Assembly: GCA_947568835.1 (NCBI GenBank) | Contig: OX387607.1 | Coordinates: 6,581,201 to 6,645,200, forward strand | DNA: 64,000 nucleotides | Direction of reading: 5' to 3' | Source of the DNA: Protonemura montana | Lineage: Eukaryota; Arthropoda; Insecta; Plecoptera; Nemouridae | Shown: in pieces, positions 1 through 12,850 of the stretch | Numbering within the stretch: the first letter of the stretch is position 1 | Layout of the letters: the number at the start of each line of letters is the position of its first letter | Made by a program: the position numbers and the translations under genes | The notes under the pieces: generated by a model | The model's input: only the letters and a program-made list of their open reading frames with translations | What the model was told of the DNA's origin: nothing | The model's database searches: none

Positions 1-83
1 TATCGATCTGTGGTCTTATGCTATGTGCCAAATTACCTAAGTATTACTACATGATAAAAACTTAGTAGCTTAAAAATTCTTAC

Positions 84-159
84 CTTGACTCTCAGATGGA
101 AACCCAATCACCGAAACCACCAGACAAGCAACTCCGAAAACAAGACTCCAAGAAGTCAT
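84..159 (-). CDS. First coding exon of a secreted protein (signal peptide exon, partial gene)
   Basis: On the minus strand an ATG at 159-157, with A at -3, opens 25 codons and ends in a split codon at a strong donor (CAAG then GTAAG; intron from 83 leftwards). The peptide starts MTSW and continues with a hydrophobic run (SLVFGVACLVVSVIGF) followed by the polar PSESQ, a textbook N-terminal signal peptide. The intron is phase 1 and runs off the left edge, so the mature protein is not visible. A short signal-peptide exon behind a TATA promoter is common in insect genes for cuticular and other abundant secreted proteins, but no family can be named from this exon. The exon is too short to appear as a long open frame; promoter, start context, signal peptide and donor agree with each other. 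Confidence 0.72.
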
Positions 160-261
160 CTTCAATGCGCACTAGAGATCTTTACGAATTGTGTTCGTCT
201 GTCTGAAACTGCTACCCTTTGAGATGTGTGAAGATATTGGACAATACCTCTGGGTTTTATA
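160..261 (-). promoter_or_regulatory. TATA promoter and 70-nt 5' leader of the secreted-protein gene
   Basis: Read on the minus strand, TATAAAA occupies 261-255. An initiator-like TTCACA lies about 30 bases downstream, with the likely start A at 229, which puts the TATA box at about -32. The predicted leader (229-160) contains no ATG before the coding start at 159. DPE-like pentamers (AGACA, AGACG) lie near +26 to +30. Spacing of TATA, start site, leader and first exon is what a Pol II gene requires; the exact start base is inferred. Confidence 0.6.
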
Positions 262-1530
262 CTCGAGAGACGAAGACGAATCTTCCGCACACCTGACGGA
301 TGTTGGACACTTTGGCGCGCTACCAAACGACGTCGATGTCACGTACCCGACGCCTCTCACAGATGCTAGACGTCGACGTCGCGCGTCACCCATCATTTAG
401 CAGCAGTTTGCAAGGATTTTTCTAGCAAAAGCGACGTCTTACGAATAGCGAGTGTCTCGATTATCATTAGCTAGCGTACGCATCGTGGCTTTGGTATTGC
501 GATAAAATGTCCTTCATTTCATGATTTTTGACTGATCTACGTGTTTAGATTAGTTTAAAATGTAATTCTTTTTCTAGCATCTGAATAAGTCGTCACTATT
601 TTATGCGTCAGTTGATAGCGAGGCAGTGATCGTGTAGGAAGGATTTTTGAATTTTCGCTTCAGAAACATGTGTGTTTTTTGATAGATGTATTTTTTTTTT
701 GTTATTCGACAGGATATAGCGAATCTTCTCTACAACTTATTGCGAGTTAATAAATTCTTCTTTGAAATCCACTCGTGCAGAACGGTGTGTACACTTCTTA
801 TACGCTATATCGTAAAGTAATTACTGGAAGTAAAAACTTCCACAAATAGTTCCCAAACTAAAGTTGATCGTGTTTAGGTGCTGTTTAATTTACAATCCCT
901 TAGAGCCTATTGCCGCGTATCAGTCGGTGTAAATTGAAGATCATGATAAGGACATCCTTTTGTGTATTGTAGGTATGTGAAAGCCCGTGACAATTTTACT
1001 GTTTCCGTATGACGATCATAATGTGATTTATTTATTGTCTAGAAATCGTTGTTTCTGGCGTGAGGCCTTTCGAATAAGAAAATCTGCGAGTTCGTGGGAT
1101 ATCTTCAAGTCCTCTTCCTTTTGATTGCAATTGTTATGAGCGCACGTCCGTGGTGCCTGCTATTGTGATTGCGTGGCAGTGCTTCTTTTAATTGAGGATT
1201 CGGACAGTATACAATTATTGTATTTTATACAATAAAATTCTCATTTCTCGAGTTGTATAATGATAGATTTATTGTGTATGTTTTGAGTGCGCTTTAAAGT
1301 TTGAGCGATTTGGTTGGTTACATAAAATATTGGCATTTTAAGTTTTACTTAATAATAATAAAACAATTAAAGTACTTACGTCGGCTTTTACCAAAATGTT
1401 CAACTATAAGTTTGATCTCTAGTTCACAGAAACATCTGAATTTCACTGCATATGATTGGAATTCGCTGTGGCAATAGTTTCAACTAACACTTCAACTAGG
1501 AGGCGAAATTTTGGTAAAACCTGACCTAGA
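262..1530. other. Upstream region of the secreted-protein gene, then AT-rich spacer
   Basis: The first 220 bases are CpG-rich with repeated ACGTC motifs, including the perfect palindrome GACGTCGACGTC at 369-380 and another GACGTC near 330. Being directly upstream of the minus-strand promoter they may be binding sites, but this is not shown. From about 480 on the sequence is AT-rich with no supported gene. Confidence 0.4.
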
Positions 1531-1871
1531 CAGTCTAGCCCACGAGAGCCCAAAGCTCAAAGACTGCCCCCCAAAGTTGCTACCAACTCATAAATTAAAT
1601 TTCAGTTGTGATTTTGGTGGTGAGATTTCAAAATGCTTACTATATATGCGAAATAATTCCCAAGATTGTTATAAATTTGGAGAAAAACTCTTATGATAGC
1701 TTGAAAAACAAAACACATTTGCACGAAAAAAAGCTTTAGAACAAATGGAAAATACCGTTCTTCAGCGGGGATGAACTGTACTAATTTTTTAAATTTGACA
1801 GTTGGCCCGCACGTTATCCCAAATTGACCGGTGGCGCCTCTGCTGGAACAATATGTTTTCTCGCTAAACGG
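1531..1871 (+). repeat. Family B interspersed repeat, copy 1
   Basis: Starts with CAGTCTAGCCC and ends near CTCGCTAAACGG. It shares with the copies at 8401, 32212 and 35746 the order CAGTCTAGCCCG, GCTACCAACTCATAAATTAA, TTTCAGTTG, a variable AT-rich middle, GACAGTTGGCCCGCA and a GGCGCCTCTG block. It is the longest copy. No terminal inverted repeat and no tRNA- or 5S-like head are visible, so the class is unknown. Confidence 0.8.
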
Positions 1872-4829
1872 TCGAGTCATTATGAAACTTTGATCTGCTA
1901 ATCAAATTAAAATGAAGAAAGTAACGACTGACCCGAAATCAAATATGTGTTATTCTATATAGAGCTACAGCCCATGATACAGGTAAGTACAGGAAAATGT
2001 GCTCTACTTAGTTGTCACGATATGGATTCTTGAATCATGAAATTGTTCAGAAAAGTGTTTAAAAAACGTTCTGGTCAATATGTGCCGGTCATGTTTGCTT
2101 GTCCAAGAATTTTTCCCCATAAAAATAACCTCATGTGTGGAAACTTTCAAATCCATCGACAAATAAATGGAATCAAATTAGGTTTTATCTCCGAGTTAGC
2201 GTCGTTTTCTTCAAGTGTAATTGGCAATAAATATGCTATCTGATTTGTCGTCTCGCACAAAGTTCGTGCCAATATTGATAAGTTGGAAAGTCCACGACAA
2301 CAATGTTGCGTCCAGCATCACTACGGGTTAGCCACGCAAGTCATGCGCTAGGATTATATTCCGTTCACAATTCACTTAGTTATACATACATACGAAGCAG
2401 TTAACTGAGTATTAATAATGAATTAAATTAAATGAAAAAAATAAACTGCATTTCGCATCCATTGATTGGGTGAAAGCCTTAGCTTACTACTGCCAAGTTT
2501 AATACATTGCGGCTACCGATTTCTACATGTCTAGCATTAGGTTCTGTCTTGCGTTTTTGTTTAGCTGATGTTTCTATGTTTTTGTGAAACATGTAAAAAA
2601 AAATGTGAAAACATGTGGTGGGTTAGTGCGATAGGCGGGTGGTTACCAGCATTTTGCTACATTTATTGCAAGCATATTTCAAGTAGACCACTCCAGGGAA
2701 AGTTAGGTTATAAACTAAGAATGACGGGTATTTTTTTTTTTGTGTCAATTCTACGTTTCAAACATGCAGGCTGCGCTCAAAAATGTCCCATAGCTGAGTT
2801 TTGTCATCTATTCATCCGTGAACTTATAGCCTGTGTTGGTACATCATACTTCGATATTCAATAATAATATCACAAACCAAAAAAAAAGTTTTTGCGGTCG
2901 CACACGCGGACATTGTATACGTGGATTTCTTTTCTCAATCACGATCCCAGAAATACGATTTGCACGAAAACGCACATCAAATATAGAATACAACTTGATC
3001 GCGTCAAAATAATTAGTATGAAAAAGTGGCCCAGTTTTAGATTTTGACACCCGTTAATGGCATAACCTTTCTATCAACCAATCAATCGAACACGATCACC
3101 TATTCATTAGCCAGTACTTTAGTGTGTTCCTATCACCCAAACAGGTGGGAACGCCGTAGATTTCTCTTGAACGTCTCAAGCAAAGTGTTTTCTTATCAGT
3201 GAATTCTGCTGCCACATCTTTCCACCTGGTGAACACTATGGCATATCAATGCTCCCGCTCAGTTCGATAGGCATCTCACAGCGAAAGTCATTATCGCGTA
3301 AACCAATCTGCTTTCCCTGTATATATCACCTTATTGTTCAAATATAGATTCTACCGAAAATACTAGAAATGTGTGAGAAATCTGACCGGTGTTATTGGTT
3401 TCTGCATTTTGCACGTGTTTTCAACTTTTGAACGGACTTGTAAATATTATGCTAAAAGAATCGGTCATTTGATTTTTCTCCTTGAAAATATTTGCTAACA
3501 TTGTCAAATAGACAAGTAGATCATGGACCTTGGAAGGTCCATGGTCAGATGCTGCAAAATAGAAACGCGTTTAACATTGGGCCAAGCGTCAAAGAACTTG
3601 GCTTGGGTCACTGAAACTAAAATGTCCTCAGAAAATTGCAACGAAACTGGCTCCACCAAACCTTCGTCCCGAGCATGACCCCAGTTGTAGTTAAAAAGTA
3701 AAAAAGGATCGTTATTGAAAAATGGGATTTGAAATCACAGTAGACTGAAATAACAACATATTTCCACCATAATTGCATGCAAATAAATCCAAGACATGTC
3801 ATTGAACTTCAACAGTAGGTACTGCAAACTAAGGTAGGTACATTGGACATTTGCCTAACTATCCTGAACCATTCTGAACCATGCCTAACCATTCTGAACT
3901 CGGTAACCACCATAGAATGCACATTTTCTCTCGTTACCTCGATTACGTCGTCGTGCTATCTGAAACGCTTCCACTTTTGATGGTCCACGCTAGATCAGTG
4001 CATCAGCGCGTCAGTATTTGGGTAGGTGACAATGCAGGCGACCTAACCCAGTTCGTATCAACCTATAAGCAGCATGGATTGAGTTTATTCTAAATTTTAT
4101 GGGCTTTATTAATTTATATCAGTCCATACTTTACCACATATAAAACGTATTTTTCCCGGCCAAGACATCATTAAGAAAGTGCGCTATTTGATATAAATAT
4201 AAAAGAAAATAATTAAAACTGGATTGTTTGGAAATCCGCTATCAATTGACTTCGAAATGCAAAGCTTATCTTAAATTTACTTGACTCTTTTGTAAAGTGA
4301 AAATTTCTAAACTGTTTTCAAAACGATTTAAATTAAGTTTCATTGCCCTAACCACACCATAATCAATGCAAAACACCAGCACATTGCCCAGTTACCTGTA
4401 ATCTTTCAGATTTGAATATATCGTGCCAAAGTACTAAGAGACAAGTGATTGCCATACAACTATAAAAACCATTTAGTATTATTGCGTGATTAATTTTATT
4501 ATCGCAATGACCGTAGCACGTACTAATATTCTTTTTCCCTTCAAGTTCAGCCATGTTGTTTTCGACCTGGCACGTCCTTGATATTTAAATGAGTGTTATC
4601 TTGTTTGTAAAACAACGAGGGTGGGCCGAAATATGCACAATTATTCGAGAGAGACTAGAGAAAGATCACGGTGCAGAACTAACTCGTCCAGACGTAATGT
4701 GCTCGTCAGTTATGTAAAGAGGATTTTAACGGGCAATAGCAGCTATAGTGCATCCCTTTGTCGAAGGTGGAGAGAGTTTCTTGCTTGTCTGATTTTTAAG
4801 TGACTATAAGGAGCTTGTATGGATGCTAA
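1872..4829. other. AT-rich spacer without supported genes
   Basis: Only short open frames without splice or start support. A perfect 10-bp inverted repeat around two bases lies at 3532-3553 (CATGGACCTT and its complement). Nothing else recognised. Confidence 0.4.
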
Positions 4830-5217
4830 TACTCGTGCTAAAATAGCGCATACGGTTAAAGTTTCTTCGCGAGAAATGGACGCCGAATGATTGCTTTACC
4901 GGAAAAAAAAGAGGATGTTTCTAGGTGGAGACACTGTCATTTTGAGCGTTAAGAAATGAAATTTCGTTATTTCTTGCAGGTTACTCGAATTTGAGACTGG
5001 TGTACGCTCAATTAAAATGTATTAATGCTAAAATTTACGATTTATGTAGGTATATTACTATTTTCAGCCGTTATTATTTCATTTTAGAGGTTTGTTAACT
5101 TAAGCGACATTAAGCGCCATCCGGTAGTACCCTCCGTTACCACTTTTTGCCGGCTCGTTTGCTCAGCAGAAAATTTAAAATGGACGCTGGCCCTCGGACT
5201 TTGTCTATAAAACCGAT
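4830..5217 (+). mobile_element. Family C MITE-like element, copy 1
   Basis: Shares with the copies at 13820 and 39604 the segments TAGGTGGAG, TTCGTTATTTCTTGCAG, AAGCGCCATC and the terminal GCTGGCCCTC...CTATAAA block. The left end is diverged and approximate; the right end lies near 5217. No coding capacity. Confidence 0.7.
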
Positions 5218-6897
5218 TAACGCTTTTACCTTAAAACATTTGAGTACCCAATCGAAGAATTAAACCCCGGTCTCCGTGTAACCATCTGTTCAAATTGAAC
5301 AACAACATTGATGTTCTTATGAACATCATAACCTAATAGGAGCAATTGTCACGTACAAGCATTTGTAAATTAAATTAAGATTTCTTTTAAAACATTCGTT
5401 GAGACTAGCTTTTAAAAACAATTAGCCATATAGTTTTTTTTGTTGAATTTTCACCAAACATTATGATTTTTTGAAAAAATTCAAAACCCAATAAATGCCA
5501 AAAAACTTAACAAAACTTAGTAAAATTTTGCAAATACGTTGACCGTATTGAGATTAATCATGTCTAAAAATTACAGATTCGCAAGTTTTCGCATCTCAGC
5601 GTTATTTGCATTTTTCCAGTAATTTTTCGGTATTTTCAACCGAGAATAATTCTAAAACATATTTGTCTTGCTCTTATAATATAGTTAGTATCCCTAAATG
5701 TGGCACTTTGGATTGAAGAAATGTGTAATACCATATTTAACACTCATCCTTCAACAAGATAAAGAGCGTTTGCAAAACCGTGTCTTAAAACGCTCTCCTC
5801 CTAAATAGGGGATCGACTGTGGACGGTGGACAGACATCGTCATGTTTAATGCAGTGGTAATAAGTCGTCACTGGCACTTAGGGAAATGGCTTAGGCCTTG
5901 ACCTTCGTTGGTGTTGCTCGTGGGAGATATTTTCACGCCACCGAACGAGATGAATGATGAGCAAAAAGTATCTTCATTTCTATGAATTCCTCGGTACAAT
6001 CGAGGTTGTGCTATTTTTTTTCTAGACTAGACACCGGCTGGGTCGATGTCGTGACGCGAAATATGGCCTCGTGTATTTTTGGTAGGGGTGTCAATTTTTC
6101 AGCGTGGGTACGAGGTTGACGCGTTGACGCTGAAGGTGAAATGGGGTGTGAGAAGGCTCGACTCGGGGACGTTTATTTTTGACCGTTGACGTCGATGAAA
6201 AAGTCTAATCACGTTAGGTTCTGAAGTTGGTTACATGGCTCGTCGATATTAACAGTAATCTCGTCCGTAAAGAGGAGCGTTGTCAATAGATTTGGCCAAT
6301 GCTAGTTGACTAAAAACCAAATAATTTTTAAGCCACGGCGATCTGAAATGCAACAAACGTGTCATCCTCATGCGTTAAATTGCGAGAGAAGAAGTTCACT
6401 GCTCATAACCGACAAAAATGTATTTATGTCCAAGAGTGAAAAGTGTCCAACTTATTTTTAGAACTGACCGCTGATTTGAAAAATGTTAGATCATGACGCT
6501 GCGTGTTTTGCTATCAAGAAATGCCATCATTTTTCTCTGTTAAAGTGAGCAAAATTGGCACTGGAAAGCCCGCCTCGGACGGTGTAGCTAAAGAATCGAT
6601 TCCGTGACCTTGAACTGGTCAGTTTTCTTCGCTAATAAGAGATGGCCAGGGTGGAGAAATAAGAAACAGAATAAGAAAAGATGCTAAGTATCTAGGATCT
6701 GCAGCGTATTCTGCCAGAGAGTATGGGGTTTTGGTTTGACGCACCCTGTTAAATAACCTCTATTAATCTACATTTAGTGTGATTTTAATGAAACCACAGG
6801 TGACACTGTATCGTGTCTTTTTCCTTGGCGTGACCCTGTTGCATCTCCGCCCTTCCGCAAGCCAGTGTGTAACATACATTCTGGTATTCACTCTCTT
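5218..6897. other. Spacer without supported genes
   Basis: AT-rich with a more GC-rich patch at about 6030-6200 holding the short direct repeat GTTGACGC GTTGACGC. No gene, RNA or repeat family recognised. Confidence 0.4.
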
Positions 6898-7131
6898 TGC
6901 TTATTAACCTGTATACAGCATGGATATGTAGAGGAATCTTTGTACGTTGTACCGTCCTTCGAAAGGGACGTTAAGCTACTCATCGTCAGACTCTCATCCC
7001 TTTTTCTCTTCTCATCTCTTTAGGGTAGGAATTAGGTTTATCACTGTCCTAAAAATCACCAACTCATTTATCGACCATTAGGCCAGTGATAAAGGGACCT
7101 TTATAAAAACAATGCGTCGTTAAACTCAAAA
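6898..7131 (+). mobile_element. 5S-derived SINE (family A), degenerate copy without 5S head
   Basis: Aligns by eye with the body of the copy at 56376: CTTATTAACCTG (CTTATCAACCTC there), GTTGTACCGTCCTTC, GGGACGTTAAGC, AGGCCAGTG and the 3' end GCGTCGTTAAAC. The 5S rRNA-like head is missing or too diverged to see. Old, heavily mutated copy. Confidence 0.7.
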
Positions 7132-8400
7132 AATTAATCAAATTACCTGATTTTGTTTAATGTAAAATTTCGCTTTGTGTGATTTTACCAGGAAACTTTG
7201 AAAATCATAGCTACTAGCCGTTCACACATGATTAATGGAATTATTAGCACTATTTCCTTGGCTGATACCTGCGGATATTACGCAGTCTAGCAATTATCGA
7301 ATGCATTAGGAAATTAGTTTTGCACGAGTGTAAAGCGTCAACGAGCTCAAGATCCCACGTATGTCTAACACGGTGACCACATACTTTTGAGTCCTCCTTA
7401 TGCAGATGAGGTCATTCAGTCCAATCCAATCGCCAATTTTCTCTACGAGAAGAAAATGTCAGATAAATTAACACGATTTTTTTATGACCATTTGATATGT
7501 TCACGTGGAAATAATTAATGCTCACATTAATTGCAATAGTGGCATATTTCAGAAAGTTGGTGGCAATACACTTAACGTCGTTTTTCCTCACGTGGGAGTC
7601 TTCGGTACTAAAAAGTGTAACTGTAAATATTTGAAAATATGGAGCATAAATTGCGTTCGCTCTTTTTACTTCGGGGCACTTATTTGTTGTTTTTAATGAT
7701 TTTGATTATGAGATTTCTTTATCAGAGAGTTTCTCGGGTGCGATGCCCATGGACGTACCATTATGGTCGTAATGCAAAAACAGGTATGCGATCTCGCGAA
7801 ATCACGCGTATAAACGATAGAGTGGGCCATTTCCTTATCGAGATAGTACGCTATAAGCATTATCCACGAATTGATACCGAGAGGTATAGTACACTAATTA
7901 TCTTAAGCTCATGCAAATTTCTCCGTTTTAAATTCTTTCAACTTCCTACGTAGAAAATGCAAATAATATTTCCATACAGCTTGAAAAACAGTTTTTCCTT
8001 TATTGGAGACGCCGCGCTCGCTGCAGAGTCAATGTGCTCGTAGGCGTCGAGAGGTGAGTTTTTGAAAACTAATTTGTTAGTAGCAATAAAGGCGGCGTCG
8101 TTCAAAGGAACTGGAAGAGCTTAACCAATATTTGGTGAAAATTATGCCATAATTTTGAGTAATTGATTGGATGTTTGCGGAGCCAATGACTTTCACGAAC
8201 TGTGCGATCGATTGATTTATTATTTAATGTGGTTTGAAAAACTTACTTCTGAACGCATGTGGTATTTTGACGTAGTAATTAATATTGAAATAGTCTTGAA
8301 AGATATGAAGTGGTTTCTTGGATGGATACTGTTTTTTTTTTATGCAGTCTATTACAACGAAAGTGGTAATCGCGGCTAAGATATATTTATAAAATACGTA
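7132..8400. other. Spacer without supported genes
   Basis: AT-rich. Open frames of 63-104 codons near 7505-7953 show no recognisable domain, splice context or family. Confidence 0.4.
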
Positions 8401-8718
8401 CAGTCTGTAAAAGAAGATACCAGCTCTAGGACCGCCCCCCAACATTGCTACCAACTCATAAATTAATGTTCAGTTGCGACTTAAGTGGCAGGATTTCACG
8501 AAGTACTTCAAAATTATTCCCAATACTGTTGTAATTTTTGGAAAAAAATGCTTTAAAATCAAAACATCGTGGCACGGAAGGAGCTTTGTGCGGAAGAAAC
8601 ATAACGGACATTAGCAGAGACGAGTGGTAGTATTTAAAAAAATTATAGTTGGCCCGCATGTCATCCCAAAACGATCTGTGGCGCCTCTGTCGGTAAATTA
8701 TGTTCCCTCGCTGAACGT
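8401..8718 (+). repeat. Family B interspersed repeat, copy 2
   Basis: Same order of conserved blocks as copy 1: CAGTCT, AAGAAGATACCAGC, GCTACCAACTCATAAATTAA, TAGTTGGCCCGCATG, GGCGCCTCTG, CTCGCTGAACG. The open frame on its minus strand is a by-product of the repeat. Confidence 0.82.
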
Positions 8719-9440
8719 AATATATTTTACATGCATTCCGCAACGTTTCATCGAGCAATTGTGAAACCATTTCTAATTCGATTGATCTAAAACTGTACAC
8801 TGCAACAAATGATGTTACTGGTATCTAGCTAGCAGTGCAGCACGAAGCACATAACATCCCAATTAATCACCGCCATCCCGGACGTGGCTAAACCTTCGCG
8901 TTTAAAGGCGTGAACAACCCAAGATCTATTGCCACAACTTGCGGATCTAGTAGGATTGTAACGAGTCAAAAATATCGCCGCTCGATCTGCCGCTGTTCTG
9001 AATTCGCGTCGTCGACGGTGACCCGACGTGGGCACCGCGACGCCTCCGCGGAAGAGGCGTCTAGTGTCGCGCTAACTGGGTTCGAGTCTCGGCTAGGAAC
9101 AAGACGTGATGGATTGGAGGGAAACATGCGATGAGTTTCTTTGCAGTTTTCTTGCTGATTGAAGATTGGTGATCATTGGTAGCAGTTACGAGTCATCATG
9201 AGGAAGTATGGATGAACCTTTGGGAAATTAATGTTTTGACAAATGGTGAAGTTTTATGAAAGGTGAAAAATTGTTGAGGAAACTGCGAGACAATCTAACA
9301 TTTTAGTATATTGTGTAATTAATTTCGAATTACTAGTTTTCTGTGAGGATATCGGGGTTTTTACTTGAAGTGCACATTTCGAAGTGAACATTAAGAGAAT
9401 AGATGAAAAGATAGTTCAAGTAAAGCCTATATCCATAAAG
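8719..9440. other. Spacer with a GC-rich, B-box-bearing patch
   Basis: About 8990-9110 is GC-rich and contains GGGTTCGAGTCTC near 9078, resembling a Pol III B box, with a short hairpin (CGCCTCCGCGGAAGAGGCG) before it. It may be a worn tRNA-derived SINE head; no clear A box was found. The rest is AT-rich. Confidence 0.3.
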
Positions 9441-9568
9441 TATTGTTAAAAATACGGTCGCTAGCGCCATCGGGTGATACCTACAGTTACCACGTGTTGC
9501 CGTCTCATTAGCTCATCAGAAAGTTTAACAATAACTCTAGTCCTCTGACTATATCTATAAACTCAATG
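9441..9568 (+). mobile_element. Family C MITE-like element, truncated copy 2
   Basis: Contains only the right third of the family: TTGTTAAAAAT, TAGCGCCATCGGGTG, the GCTCATCAGAAAGTTTAAC block and the end CTCTGACTATATCTATAAAC then TCAATG, matching the inverted end of the copy at 39604-39986. Confidence 0.75.
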
Positions 9569-12500
9569 ATCGTACTGATATTTTCAAATTCAATGGCGTA
9601 AAAAAGTATGGGTTTTCTTAATACTTTGCAAAAAAAAATTGTTGTTATTTTTCTGGATTTTGCTGATTTTTGGCCGACGAAAAGATATATATTTTTTCGT
9701 TTTCATTTAAAAGTTGTCTGCTTTTCTCTGTAGTCTACGACCGTCTGGGTAAAAGACATTCACAAATAAAGGTTTGTTTAGAATGTATCACATATGTACA
9801 TCCTATGCATGAAAGCCTCTCCAGAGCTATAAATATATTAATTTTTTTGTAAGCTATGCCCTCTTTTGTTCTCCCGATCAATGCAATCCTTGCAGAATTA
9901 CAAAACAATTGACCGAACGAATGATGCAAACCCTAACACCGTTCTATTTGTACCTAAGACCTTCCCCATGAGATTTTTGCATTAATTAAGTTAGAAGTAC
10001 CAATACGCGGCATGGGTCTTCAAAACTTGCTGCAGGCCGACGGCGAAAAGAAAGGCAAACTGAAGAGAAGAACAAGGATTCAAGAAAAAAGGGTGCGTTA
10101 TTTGATTAATTGATTTCGTGAGAGCCGCAGCGAGATTTATGACACAGAAAAAAAAAGAAGGTGCACAATTTGCAATCTTTGCAGACGGGAGAAGGTCAGT
10201 AAGATATACCACTCTTTAAATACAGTACGTGTTTGATTATTTTTTCTTCTTGCATATCGAAAGGAACCGTTAACTGGTTACTAAATGAATAATTTCGATG
10301 GCTATTTGTGAATTTTAATGTCGCTTTTGGACTTATGCCTATGTTATTAGGGAAGGTCGAAGGTATAACCTCAATAAGGTACGTGAATGCTGACTATAGA
10401 CACATGCAAAACTTGCGAATCATCTGTGTGCCAAAAATTATTATCTGCTATTAAAATCTTGTTGCTTGAAACCGACGACGAGATCTTAACTTTCACTCTA
10501 AACTTAGTATTAAATTCATGTAAAAATAAATCGGTGACAACTGAAATATAACCGTACTCTTCGCCAAAATATCTAGAACAGTGGATGTGGGCATTCAAAG
10601 ATATTGGTTGGTCGGGTATCTCTTATACCTGTTTTGGTATTATAGTCGTAAAACAAGTCCGAGTTATAATGGTATTTATATTTTATGACCATTGCCTGAA
10701 ACTAGTGTTAGAAAAAAACGATGAACAATGCACGAGCTTCTACGCGCGGTATGGTTTTAAAACTAGAGAATCAATTTCCTCGTGATCTTCAGGTGAGCCT
10801 TCCGCGCTGCAGATTAATAAACATTTTTACATTTGACCCATCAGATGCGTTGGACCTTGGGAATTTAAAATAAAAACACACTCACACCATCGGAACCAGT
10901 TTTCCGGTTGTAACGGTGGTATATGATGTGCCAGTCTTTGCTCGATGCAGGTTTGTCACTGTAGGTTCTTTTTGTTCGACTTGCAGAATAATTGCAAGGG
11001 CAGTTGCACAATTGTGCAGGTATTTTTTTTTTTTTTTTTCACGTGGCTTGCATGTGATTGTTGTTGACAACACCAGCATGTAAGAGGGAAGTTACGAGAA
11101 AATTACACGCAAACTTTAATTAATTGTGTTTACGTTCTGAATTCTGTTATTAGAAAGGTGGTGTGGGTGACGTTAAAATGCATATCAACACATTTCAATT
11201 TTTGCTGCTATTTGTATCGTCGTTAGATAGTTTTTATATCCTATGTAAAAGATGTATGAAAAGGAGTACGAAGAAGAAGAAAAATGATTTGGCACAAGCA
11301 AGTCGCATGCCTCAAATAAAATATTTTCTACCAGTTTTAATGAATGGATGAAAAATAAAATCGATTTAAAAAAATCCCTTTATTCATATATGTATATACA
11401 AAAAAATGGGTAGATTTGAAAGAATTGTAGACATATTTCTTATCAAATCTTGCCGTACTTCTTTAAAAGACAAATTTTCCACACTATTTTATGCAATTTT
11501 CATTTTTTTGTATATATCTTTTTCATTACTATTTTTCATTATATTCTTTTTCTTCTTCTTCTTATTTAAATAAAATTTTTCTTAGTTGTAAAAAGGGCAT
11601 ACCAAAGTGACTAATTAGGCATTAATTTATAATTTAGAGTACTATTTAGCCCAGGGGGTGCCAAAAAACGACTTTCAAATTCGGTATATCTGATTGTAAA
11701 CCACGTTTTATATCCTCAGCAACACTCAATAAAATCCATAAGAAAGCAAAGGTCAGCAAAATATTTCGATCAGGTTTTTCTGCCAGCAAAACACCATAAT
11801 GACGTGTGACACAATTTCCACACATGTTAAACTCTGCTATAATAGTATTGTGGTCACACAGACGGCTCTGGTGTCATTGGCTGATTGGCAAGTGAGGAGA
11901 TGTCGTGCAGAAAGTCAGTCGTCCACGCAACGGTAGAACAGAGACGCTCATGAATGTGCCCCGGTGTGCCCTGGCTAACAATCCAGGTAACAACTGCGTA
12001 GTCAAAGGGTCAGGGGTCGCGGATGTGTGTTGTGGTGGTAGGTATACCTGTACTCGTGAGCGGAGAGATAGCGATTTTTGTTTTAAAGATGTATTTGGTG
12101 GGTTTTTATCTGGTTTCTTGCGGATTGTTGTGTGAATTAGGGCATTTGATGTGCTGGGAAAGAGTTGGTTGGTTTTTTGGATGAATTGTGGGGTCTTGAC
12201 AATGTGACCCTTGATGTGGAAGGGCGATACTTTTAATGTATACGAAATATATACTAAACTGGGGCTTCGCGAACGTAATTTGATTTGCGTTGTAGATGGA
12301 AGTTCTTGCTTATGTCCCTTTTTTCTTCATTTTTGTTTGGAAAGAAGTTTCCCCTCGTCTTTCTTTCAGAACTTTTGGTTCACCAAGGCGCTTTCAAATT
12401 GCCATTGAAACTTTATTCTTATTTTTTTAGTAATTTTCGTTGCCAACTTTGAAAACAAATAATACTGTCCAGCATATGATATTCAATGGTACATTCAACG

Positions 12501-12639
12501 TTTGGTTGCCACAGAGATGTTGAGATCGCCTGACATATCTTCTCAATTCTACTATTTTATGTTACCACGGATATTTATCTGCCAATTGCTTCCTTACAAA
12601 GAGCCTGCATTTTTTTCTGGCAAATTTTTATAAAAAAAA
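9569..12639. other. AT-rich spacer without supported genes
   Basis: Contains a T17 tract at 11023-11039 and several short open frames without support. Nothing recognised. Confidence 0.4.
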
Positions 12640-12785
12640 CATCAAGCCGATTGTTTTCAAAAACGCAGCAGATCATAGAGTCAGAAATTTTGAAGATATT
12701 CTGGTAATTTCATCGAAATCGGTTTAGCCATTTGGCAGGTAGAGATCGAAAAAACAGGAAAATAACACACATTCATTATTTCGTC
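12640..12785 (+). mobile_element. Transposon-derived fragment with the TCATCGAAATCGG tail motif
   Basis: The stretch TTTCATCGAAATCGG followed by TTTAGCCATTTGG is a sequence seen near the ends of many animal transposable elements. Related wording recurs at 58595 and, reversed, at 61000. Only the motif and flanks remain; the element class cannot be assigned. Confidence 0.4.
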
Positions 12786-12820
12786 CAGGATAGTCAATGT
12801 AAGTCTTCCAGAACAACACA

Positions 12821-12850
12821 ATCCAGTAGAATCCAGTAGAATCCAGTAGA
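12821..12850. repeat. Three perfect 10-bp tandem units
   Basis: The unit ATCCAGTAGA is repeated three times without change. Confidence 0.9.
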
